Source of the DNA: Candidatus Faecivivens stercoravium
GTDB taxonomy: Bacteria > Bacillota > Clostridia > Oscillospirales > Ruminococcaceae
Length of the DNA: 5,204 nt
Direction of reading: 5' to 3'
Assembly (NCBI GenBank): GCA_018712425.1
Contig: DVHA01000095.1
Coordinates: forward strand, 1-5,204
The translations under genes and the position numbers were made by a program. This document shows positions 1 through 4,590 of the stretch, piece after piece (position 1 is the stretch's first letter; the number at the start of each line of letters is the position of its first letter). Under the pieces are notes generated by a model, which saw only the letters and a program-made list of their open reading frames with translations, did not search any database and was not told the origin of the DNA.

Positions 1-1796
1 GGGCGCATCATCGGGATACCGGTCTCATGGGCCTCGACCGCCTTGCGGTAGAGGTAAGGCATCAGCCGCATCTTGAGCTCGGTAAACGCCTTGGTGACGG
101 CAACCGCCTCGTCGCCGTACATCCACGGCACTTTGTAGGCGTTGGAGCCGTGGTAGCGGCTGTGGGAGGAGAGGAGGCCGAACTGGGTCCAGCGCTTGAA
201 GATGTCGTTGGAGGAGGTGCCTTCAAAGCCGCCGATGTCGTGGCTCCAGTAGCCGAAGCCGCACAGCGCCAGCGACAGGCCGCCGCGGAGGGACTGGGCC
301 AGCGACGGGTAGGTCGGGAGGTTGTCGCCGCCCCAGTGGACCGGGAACTGCTGGCCGCCCACCGTGGCGCTGCGGGCAAACAGGCAGGCGTTCCCTTCCC
401 CGTACACTTCAGCCAGCAGGTCGTAGACCGCCTTGTTGTAGAGGTAGGTGTAGTAGTTGTGCATCTTGTCGGGGTCGGAACCGTCGAAATAGCGGATGCC
501 ATACTTGGCGGCCTTCGGGCCGTAATAGGGGTCCTGGACCGGAATCCGCTCGCCGAAGTCGGTCTTGAAGCAGTCGACGCCCATCTCACAGAGCTGCCGC
601 AGGTAGCCCTGGTACCATTTGACCGCGTCAGGGTTGGTGAAGTCGACCAGCGCCATGCCGGCCTGCCACATATCCCACTGCCAGACGCTGCCGTCGCCGG
701 TCTTGACAAAGTAGCCCTTCTCAACGCCCTCTTTAAACAGGCGGGATTTCTGGCCGATATAGGGGTTGATCCAGCAGCAGACCTTGATGCCGCGGTCGTG
801 GATCTTGCGGAGCATCCCTTCGGGGTCCTTGAAGGTGTCTTCGTTCCAGACAAAGTCGGTCCACTGGAACTCTTTCATCCAGAAGCAGTCGAAGTGGAAG
901 ACGGTCAGCGGGATCTTCCGCTCCAGCATCCCGTCGATGAAGGAGAGGACGGTCTCCTCGTCGTAATTGGTGGTGAAGGAGGTGGAGAGCCAGAGGCCGA
1001 AGGTCCAGGAGGGCACCATCGGCGGGCGGCCGGTCAGGCCGGTGTAGCGGGTGAGGATTTCCTTATAATCGTCGCCGCCGATGACCATGTATTCCATCGA
1101 TTCGCCGGGGACCGAGAACTGGACCCGGTTGACAATCTCCGAGCCGATCTCATAGGAGACGGTGTCGGGCGAGTTGACAAACAGCCCGTATCCTTTGGTT
1201 GAAATATAAAACGGAATGCTCTTGTAGGCCTGTTCCGAGTTGGTGCCGCCGTCGGCGTTATAGAGGTCGATCGACTGGCCGTTTTTGACAAAGGGGCCGA
1301 ACCGTTCGCCGAGGCCGTAGATCTCTTCGTTTACGTCAAGCGCCAGCTGCTCCCGCATATAGGTGGTATTGTCGGGGCCATAGAAGTGGGCCATGCCGCG
1401 GAACCCGGTGCTGGTCAGCTCTTTGCCGTCCCAGTAGAAGGTGATCCCCCAGTCTCCCTGGACCGAGGCGACCGCCGAGAGTTTGCCGGAATGGAGGGTG
1501 ACGGTGTCGCCGTCGGCGGTGACGCTGCCGCATTCGGAGGTATGCAGCTGGAAGGCCGGGCCGTCATCCCGGGCGCCCATGAAGTTCTCCATCTTGACCG
1601 AAATAACCCCTTCGGCGGGAGAGGTGAGGGTGACGGTCATCTGCCCGCAGTTTAGGGTCATCCCCCGGTGGTTGATCGGCCGGTAGGGGCCGTAAAGGGT
1701 GACCGAATGGCCGTCATAGCGGCCGGCGTAGCTGCATGCCGGACACTCCTGGGTAAAACCAGCCCGGACCTGCCACATACCATCGCTGAATTTCAT
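1..1796 (-). CDS. yicI: Alpha-xylosidase, glycoside hydrolase family 31 (YicI type), 3' end beyond window
   Basis: Retaining GH31 enzyme expected to release terminal alpha-linked xylose from xyloglucan-type oligosaccharides such as isoprimeverose; no signal peptide, so probably cytoplasmic. The visible 598 codons cover the N-terminal beta-sandwich domain (about 1-240) and nearly all of the (beta/alpha)8 barrel; E. coli YicI has 772 residues, so roughly 170 C-terminal residues lie outside. Nucleophile Asp413 sits in KTDFGERIP and the acid/base Asp491 in HWGGD. The YicI residues that favour xylose over glucose are all matched: Phe274, Cys304-Phe305 in HFDCFWM, Trp342 in WINPYIG and Lys411. The C-terminal part of the barrel carries the signatures FGYWSHDIGGFE and SSHSRYHG. 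Against YicI as remembered, about 12 extra residues follow the nucleophile loop (around 420-435). The ATG at 1794-1796 is chosen because a bulged Shine-Dalgarno lies 8 bases upstream and other nearby starts are out of frame. It has its own promoter. Family assignment is very secure; alpha-xylosidase specificity is strong inference. Confidence 0.95.
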   Translation of the reverse strand, partial: MKFSDGMWQVRAGFTQECPACSYAGRYDGHSVTLYGPYRPINHRGMTLNCGQMTVTLTSPAEGVISVKMENFMGARDDGPAFQLHTSECGSVTADGDTVTLHSGKLSAVASVQGDWGITFYWDGKELTSTGFRGMAHFYGPDNTTYMREQLALDVNEEIYGLGERFGPFVKNGQSIDLYNADGGTNSEQAYKSIPFYISTKGYGLFVNSPDTVSYEIGSEIVNRVQFSVPGESMEYMVIGGDDYKEILTRYTGLTGRPPMVPSWTFGLWLSTSFTTNYDEETVLSFIDGMLERKIPLTVFHFDCFWMKEFQWTDFVWNEDTFKDPEGMLRKIHDRGIKVCCWINPYIGQKSRLFKEGVEKGYFVKTGDGSVWQWDMWQAGMALVDFTNPDAVKWYQGYLRQLCEMGVDCFKTDFGERIPVQDPYYGPKAAKYGIRYFDGSDPDKMHNYYTYLYNKAVYDLLAEVYGEGNACLFARSATVGGQQFPVHWGGDNLPTYPSLAQSLRGGLSLALCGFGYWSHDIGGFEGTSSNDIFKRWTQFGLLSSHSRYHGSNAYKVPWMYGDEAVAVTKAFTELKMRLMPYLYRKAVEAHETGIPMMR

Positions 1797-1804
1797 TGTT
1801 TGTA

Positions 1805-1814
1805 CACCATCCTT
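1805..1814 (-). promoter_or_regulatory. Ribosome binding site of the GH31 gene
   Basis: Reading leftwards the sequence is AAGGATGGTG, which matches the consensus AAGGAGGTG if one T is bulged out (AAGGA-T-GGTG). The spacer to the ATG is 8 bases, which fixes the start at 1796. An ATG inside this motif is out of frame and quickly reaches a stop. Confidence 0.6.
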
Positions 1815-1828
1815 TGTCTCATTTGCAG

Positions 1829-1859
1829 CCCCAGGCGGAACCCATCCGGGGTCTTTTTT
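1829..1859 (+). terminator. Terminator-like hairpin with T-tract, antisense to the GH31 leader
   Basis: On the plus strand CCCC(A)GG at 1829-1835 can pair with CCGGGG at 1846-1851 (6 pairs, one bulged A, 10-base loop), followed by TC and six T. This is the form of a weak intrinsic terminator for rightward transcription, but no plus-strand gene is seen upstream. On the minus strand the same bases lie in the GH31 5' leader and would form a short hairpin preceded by A-runs. It may stop antisense reads or be chance. Confidence 0.3.
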
Positions 1860-1874
1860 CAAAACTTTTTTCCA

Positions 1875-1891
1875 AAGGCTGAAACAGCCTT
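1875..1891. promoter_or_regulatory. 17-base palindrome at the GH31 transcription start (candidate operator)
   Basis: AAGGCTG-TTT-CAGCCTT on the minus strand is a perfect 7-base inverted repeat with a 3-base centre. It begins about 2 bases after the predicted transcription start of the GH31 gene (near 1893). That is a usual place for a repressor operator; as RNA it would form a hairpin at the very 5' end of the transcript. No catabolite-response (cre) consensus fits it well. The palindrome is seen directly; the regulatory role is inference. Confidence 0.5.
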
Positions 1892-1899
1892 CTGCTTTC

Positions 1900-1928
1900 A
1901 TAATAGCATGACGGCGGAAAAAAATCCA
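1900..1928 (-). promoter_or_regulatory. Promoter of the GH31 gene (extended -10)
   Basis: Read leftwards: -35-like TGGATT (1923-1928, 3 of 6 matches), a 17-base spacer, and -10 TATTAT (1900-1905) preceded by TGC, giving a full extended -10. The weak -35 with a good extended -10 suggests a sigma-A promoter that may depend on an activator. The 5' leader would be about 97 bases. Confidence 0.7.
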
Positions 1929-1972
1929 GTCTTTTCCTGCTAAAATGCCATAAAAACATAGGCAGCGTGCTC

Positions 1973-1985
1973 GTGCACGTTGCAC
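1973..1985. repeat. Inverted repeat GTGCA-CGT-TGCAC upstream of the GH31 promoter
   Basis: A perfect 5-base inverted repeat with a 3-base centre, overlapping the 8-base palindrome CGTGCACG (1972-1979), with another GTGC just before it (1967-1970). It is centred about 86 bases upstream of the predicted GH31 start, a distance compatible with an activator site. Short enough that chance is possible. Confidence 0.35.
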
Positions 1986-1990
1986 ATAAA

Positions 1991-2015
1991 CATATATACT
2001 AAAGAAATATATATG
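1991..2015. repeat. AT-rich inverted repeat CATATATA ... TATATATG
   Basis: Two perfect 8-base arms (1991-1998 and 2008-2015) separated by 9 bases, in the most AT-rich part of the window, between the M42 stop and the GH31 promoter. It could be a regulator site or a curved or melting region; the low-complexity arms lower its weight. Confidence 0.3.
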
Positions 2016-2033
2016 AATTTAAGCGGTTCCCCG

Positions 2034-2061
2034 CCGGTACCGCCCATATGGACGGTACCGG
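2034..2061. repeat. Nested hairpin just downstream of the M42 gene
   Basis: Perfect 9-base arms CCGGTACCG (2034-2042) and CGGTACCGG (2053-2061) enclose a 10-base loop that itself contains the palindrome CCATATGG (2044-2051). Each arm is also nearly self-palindromic (CGGTACCG). It starts 9 bases after the M42 stop, where a terminator or 3'-protecting hairpin would be expected, but there is no T-tract after it in either direction, so it is not a standard intrinsic terminator. Confidence 0.55.
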
Positions 2062-2070
2062 GAAAACCTG

Positions 2071-3144
2071 TCAAAACCGGCTGATTACCTCTTCGTCCAG
2101 CGACCGCAGCAGCTGCACCGCCAGCCGGACGGTGTTCTCATAGTCCTCGATCGACGAGAAACCGTGGTGGCTGTGGGCGTACCGGACCGGGACGCTGAGG
2201 ACGACAACCGGGACCCCTTCGCCCGAAAGGTTGATCTGGGCGCCGTTGGTGCGGCCGCCGGTGCGGACGGCCTCCTGGGTCGGGATGCCGGCGTCGCGGG
2301 CGGTGTCCAGCGCGTACCGCATGAACCGGGGGTTGGTGATCATCCCGAGGTCATAGTGGCGGAGCATGACCCCGCGGCCGAGGCCGGTCTGGATCTCCGC
2401 TTCGGGGACGAAGGTATCGTCCGCCGGCGCCCCTTCAAAGACGATCGCGAGGTCGGGGCGGACGGTGCGGGCGGCAACCTGGATGCCGCGGTCCCCCACC
2501 TCTTCCTGGGACGAGAGGACACCGGTCACGTCGACCGACAGCTCCTCCCCCTCGAGTTCCCGCAAGACGTCGCAGACGGCGGCGCAGCCGACCCGGCAGT
2601 CGAAAGCCTTGCCCAGCATCACGCCGTTTTTCTCGTTGTATTCAAACAGCACGTCCGGGACGACCGGCGCGCCGGCGCCGATCCCCATCCCGGCCACCTC
2701 CTCGGCCGAACGGGCGCCGACGTCAATGACCATATCCGCAATTTCCGGGGCTTTCCCCCGCTCGGCCGCCGACAGGTAGTGGACCGGCTGGGCCGCGACA
2801 ACGCCGGACACCCAGCTGCCGTCCCGGGCGCGGACCCGCACCTTATGGGCCGAAACGGCCGAAGCCGCCCAGCCGCCGAGGGGCAGAAACCGCATCGTGC
2901 CGTTCGGGAGCACCGAACGGATCATAAACCCGACCTCATCCGAATGGGCGTCCAGCATCACCACCGGGCGGCCGCCGGTGTTCTCCCGGCGGGAAAGGTA
3001 GAGGTTTAAAAGCGGGTCCTGGGCAATTTCGGCGATATCTTCCATCGCCTCCCGCGCCGCCGCCACCGCCTCGTCCTCAAAACCGGACGGGCCATAGGCG
3101 TCGGAAAGGGCGCTGATCAGCGCCAGAGAATCTTTTCTGTTCAA
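2071..3144 (-). CDS. M42 family metallopeptidase (TET-like aminopeptidase)
   Basis: Cytoplasmic di-zinc exopeptidase of clan MH, related to archaeal TET and Bacillus YsdC/FrvX-type proteins, which form dodecameric shells and trim short peptides. With the start used here (357 residues, full family length) the expected metal and catalytic residues appear at the spacing known for P. horikoshii TET: His67 and Asp69 in DAHSDEVGF, Asp182 in AFDCRVG, Glu214 (general base) and Glu215 (ligand) in SQEEVGDRG, and His324 in RYAHSHHG. The position usually held by a ligand Asp (235 in TET) is Glu237 in VFEGAPADD, a variant I associate with some bacterial M42 clades. The N-terminus SDAYGPSGFED is typical of the family. 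Start: TTG at 3142-3144 has AAGGGGG 9 bases upstream; the in-frame TTG at 3151-3153 directly abuts that motif and would give 360 residues. Own promoter to its right. The substrate cannot be told from sequence; an endoglucanase label sometimes attached to this family (CelM) is unlikely to be right. Confidence 0.92.
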   Translation of the reverse strand: MNRKDSLALISALSDAYGPSGFEDEAVAAAREAMEDIAEIAQDPLLNLYLSRRENTGGRPVVMLDAHSDEVGFMIRSVLPNGTMRFLPLGGWAASAVSAHKVRVRARDGSWVSGVVAAQPVHYLSAAERGKAPEIADMVIDVGARSAEEVAGMGIGAGAPVVPDVLFEYNEKNGVMLGKAFDCRVGCAAVCDVLRELEGEELSVDVTGVLSSQEEVGDRGIQVAARTVRPDLAIVFEGAPADDTFVPEAEIQTGLGRGVMLRHYDLGMITNPRFMRYALDTARDAGIPTQEAVRTGGRTNGAQINLSGEGVPVVVLSVPVRYAHSHHGFSSIEDYENTVRLAVQLLRSLDEEVISRF

Positions 3145-3153
3145 AATTTGCAA

Positions 3154-3160
3154 CCCCCTT
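3154..3160 (-). promoter_or_regulatory. Ribosome binding site deciding the M42 start
   Basis: AAGGGGG on the minus strand. It touches the first possible TTG (3151-3153) with no spacer, but lies 9 bases from the in-frame TTG at 3142-3144, so the shorter protein is preferred. No ATG or GTG start is available at a suitable distance. Confidence 0.65.
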
Positions 3161-3182
3161 GGTTTTACTGAAATTTAACACC

Positions 3183-3211
3183 ATTGTAGCATGGAAAAAG
3201 GCAAATTGCAA
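3183..3211 (-). promoter_or_regulatory. Promoter of the M42 gene (extended -10)
   Basis: Read leftwards: -35 TTGCAA (3206-3211, 4 of 6 matches), a 17-base spacer, and -10 TACAAT (3183-3188) preceded by TGC. Predicted transcription start is near 3176, giving a leader of about 30 bases that holds the AAGGGGG site. Confidence 0.75.
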
Positions 3212-3279
3212 CGCCAAAACCCGCTAAAAAGTGTAAAATATCTGCGGAAGGCACGAAAAGGGTAAACTTAAATTTTCTG

Positions 3280-3308
3280 TGTACAAACAGGCCATTTCAT
3301 GCTATAAT
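3280..3308 (+). promoter_or_regulatory. Promoter of the pncC operon (perfect extended -10)
   Basis: -35 TGTACA (3280-3285, 4 of 6 matches), a 17-base spacer, and consensus -10 TATAAT (3303-3308) preceded by TGC. Predicted start is near 3315. It is divergent from the M42 promoter, with 68 bases between the two -35 elements. I see no strong palindrome in between. Confidence 0.8.
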
Positions 3309-3324
3309 CAACTTGACGCATTTT

Positions 3325-3348
3325 GGCCGCCGGTCAAAGACAGCGGCC
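3325..3348 (+). promoter_or_regulatory. Leader hairpin before pncC
   Basis: GGCCGC (3325-3330) can pair with GCGGCC (3343-3348) around a 12-base loop, in the roughly 54-base untranslated leader between the predicted start and the ribosome binding site. It is followed by only three T, so it is not a terminator. It may affect transcript stability or translation, or be incidental in GC-rich DNA. Confidence 0.3.
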
Positions 3349-3368
3349 TTTGAATCAAAAGGCAAAGG

Positions 3369-3908
3369 ATGGGGAAAGATATGTCGCAAGCGGTTTCCTA
3401 TTACGATATGTTTGACAAGGACAAACAGACGGAGGTTGTCCGGGGACTGTCCCGGCTGCACCTGACCGTCGCGGCGGCGGAGAGCTGCACCGGGGGCCTG
3501 ATCGCCGCCCGGCTGACCGATGTCCCGGGGGCGTCGGCCGTCTTCCACTGCGGGGTGGTCAGCTACTCAAACGAAATCAAGACGGCGGTCCTGGGGGTAA
3601 AGCCGGAAACCCTGCGGGACTTTTCGGCGGTGTCGGCGGAAACGGCGGCGGAGATGGCGGCGGGGGTCCGGCGGATCGCGGGGGCGGACATCGCCGTCGC
3701 GGTCACCGGCAATGCCGGCCCCGAGCCTTCCGAGGGGAAGCCGGTCGGCGAGGTCTTTATCTCGGTCCTCTGCGGCTGGCACCAGGAGACGGTACGGCTG
3801 AACCTGAAGCCGGAGGGAAGGAATACCCGGGAACAGATCCGGTATATGGCGTCGGAAAAGGCCTTCGACATGATTTTGCAGGCGCTGAAGATGCGGGAGG
3901 GACAGTGA
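3369..3908 (+). CDS. pncC: CinA C-terminal domain protein, nicotinamide-nucleotide amidohydrolase (PncC type)
   Basis: Stand-alone CinA C-terminal domain (PF02464) of 179 residues; the N-terminal MoaB-like domain of full CinA is absent. Family members deamidate nicotinamide mononucleotide to nicotinate mononucleotide, recycling the by-product of NAD-dependent DNA ligase. Hallmarks: AAAESCTGG with the catalytic Ser39, VVSYSNEIK with Tyr66 and Lys71 (spacing +27 and +32 from the Ser, as in the family), and VTGNAGP at 112-118, where the usual form is VTGIAGP. The rest continues through the GEVFISV strand to a C-terminal helix. Start: ATG at 3369 has AAAAGG 6 bases upstream; a second in-frame ATG at 3381 has GGGGA 5 bases upstream and would remove four residues, and both are plausible. 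The first 20 or so residues are a polar, poorly conserved extension. First gene of a probable three-gene operon. Confidence 0.92.
   Translation: MGKDMSQAVSYYDMFDKDKQTEVVRGLSRLHLTVAAAESCTGGLIAARLTDVPGASAVFHCGVVSYSNEIKTAVLGVKPETLRDFSAVSAETAAEMAAGVRRIAGADIAVAVTGNAGPEPSEGKPVGEVFISVLCGWHQETVRLNLKPEGRNTREQIRYMASEKAFDMILQALKMREGQ
3895..3901 (+). promoter_or_regulatory. Ribosome binding site of the TRIC family gene, inside pncC
   Basis: GGGAGGG lies within the last codons of the upstream gene, 8 bases before the ATG at 3910. The upstream stop codon ends at 3908, leaving one base between the genes, so translation is probably coupled. Confidence 0.75.
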
Positions 3909-3909
3909 C

Positions 3910-4554
3910 ATGACGCTCCAGTTTATGATCGAAGCCATCGGTACGGTCGCCTTCGCCTCTTCCGGCGCGATGGTCGCCATCCGCAAGCGGCTGGACCTCT
4001 TCGGGGTGCTGGTGCTGGGGGTGACGACGGCGGTCGGCGGCGGGATTATCCGGGACGTGATTTTGCAGATTACACCCCCCGGCTCCTTCCAGACGCCGGT
4101 TTATATCGGGATGGCGGCGGTCACCGTCGGGATCATCTTCCTGATCGCCTACCTGCACCCCTACTTCCTCGATATGCGGTTTCTGGAGGGGTATGAAAAG
4201 CTGATGAATGTGCTGGACGCGATCGGGCTGGGCGCTTTTACCGTGCTGGGGGCGCAGAAGGCGCTGACGGCGGGGTATGAACAGTACAAATTCATGGCGA
4301 TCTTCCTCGGGGTCATCACCGGGGTCGGCGGCGGCCTTTTGCGGGATATGATGGCGGGGATCACCCCCTATATCCTCAAAAAGCACATCTACGCCTGCGC
4401 GTCAATCGTCGGGGCGGTCTTTTACGTCTATGTGCGGGGCTGGATCCCGGACGCCTGGGCGCTGGTGCTGGGGGCGGTGCTGGTTATCGCCATGCGGATG
4501 CTGGCGACCCGCTACCGCTGGAACCTGCCGACCGCCCGGATGCCCAAACAGTAA
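3910..4554 (+). CDS. TRIC/UPF0126 family membrane protein (YicG-like cation channel)
   Basis: Inner-membrane protein of 214 residues, the normal length for the family (PF03458, two copies). Prokaryotic TRIC proteins form trimeric potassium-permeable channels; Pfam also links the domain to glycine transport, so the physiological substrate is uncertain. The internal duplication is easy to see: repeat 1 (about 11-52) runs GTVAFASSGAMVAIRK ... TTAVGGGIIRD, repeat 2 (about 103-150) runs DAIGLGAFTVLGAQKAL ... ITGVGGGLLRD. The paired GGG-x-x-RD motifs (Gly43-45/Asp49 and Gly140-142/Asp146) are the family signature and the Gly stretches kink the pore helices. Hydrophobicity suggests about seven membrane helices, with a basic C-terminal tail. 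Separated by one base from pncC, so co-expressed with it; no functional link between the two is known to me. Confidence 0.93.
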   Translation: MTLQFMIEAIGTVAFASSGAMVAIRKRLDLFGVLVLGVTTAVGGGIIRDVILQITPPGSFQTPVYIGMAAVTVGIIFLIAYLHPYFLDMRFLEGYEKLMNVLDAIGLGAFTVLGAQKALTAGYEQYKFMAIFLGVITGVGGGLLRDMMAGITPYILKKHIYACASIVGAVFYVYVRGWIPDAWALVLGAVLVIAMRMLATRYRWNLPTARMPKQ

Positions 4555-4557
4555 AAA

Positions 4558-4571
4558 CGGGCCTTTGCCCG
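4558..4571. repeat. Small hairpin between the TRIC and NSS genes
   Basis: CGGGC-CTTT-GCCCG, a 5-base stem with a 4-base loop. On the plus strand it is followed by GAAAAT rather than T, so it should not stop the operon transcript. On the minus strand it is followed by five T and would resemble a very weak terminator for leftward transcription, but no minus-strand gene is seen to its right. Confidence 0.35.
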
Positions 4572-4577
4572 GAAAAT

Positions 4578-4583
4578 GGGAGG
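4578..4583 (+). promoter_or_regulatory. Ribosome binding site of the NSS transporter gene
   Basis: GGGAGG lies 7 bases before the ATG at 4591 and settles the start. There is no promoter-like sequence in the 36-base gap, so the gene is probably read from the pncC promoter. Confidence 0.75.
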
Positions 4584-4590
4584 CAGTCAA

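Noticed and set aside
27..1202. A long plus-strand open frame (391 codons) opposite the GH31 gene
   Set aside because: It is the antisense shadow of a GC-rich gene whose minus-strand frame encodes clear GH31 motifs; its translation is low-complexity and Val/Ala/Gly/Asp-rich with no recognisable domain and no ribosome binding site.
1668..1943. A 91-codon plus-strand frame running from the GH31 N-terminus through its promoter
   Set aside because: No ribosome binding site, no homology I can recognise, and its composition changes abruptly at the gene edge, as expected for chance reading of non-coding DNA.
2164..3009. A 281-codon plus-strand open frame opposite the M42 gene
   Set aside because: Same cause: codon bias of the real minus-strand gene keeps the opposite frame open. 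The translation is rich in Asp, Gly, Arg and His repeats typical of such shadows.
1797..3289. An identical 11-base word GTGTACAAACA before the GH31 start (minus strand, 1797-1807) and in the pncC promoter (3279-3289)
   Set aside because: In 5.2 kb read on both strands several 11-base coincidences are expected, and the two copies sit in different functional positions (leader versus -35 region).
3757..4386. A 209-codon minus-strand frame across the pncC/TRIC junction
   Set aside because: It spans two well-supported plus-strand genes and is dominated by His, Pro, Arg and Asp without any domain signature.
4558..4590. Possible terminator or separate promoter between the TRIC and NSS genes
   Set aside because: The hairpin has only five pairs and no T-tract on the coding strand, and no -10/-35 pair fits in the 36-base gap.
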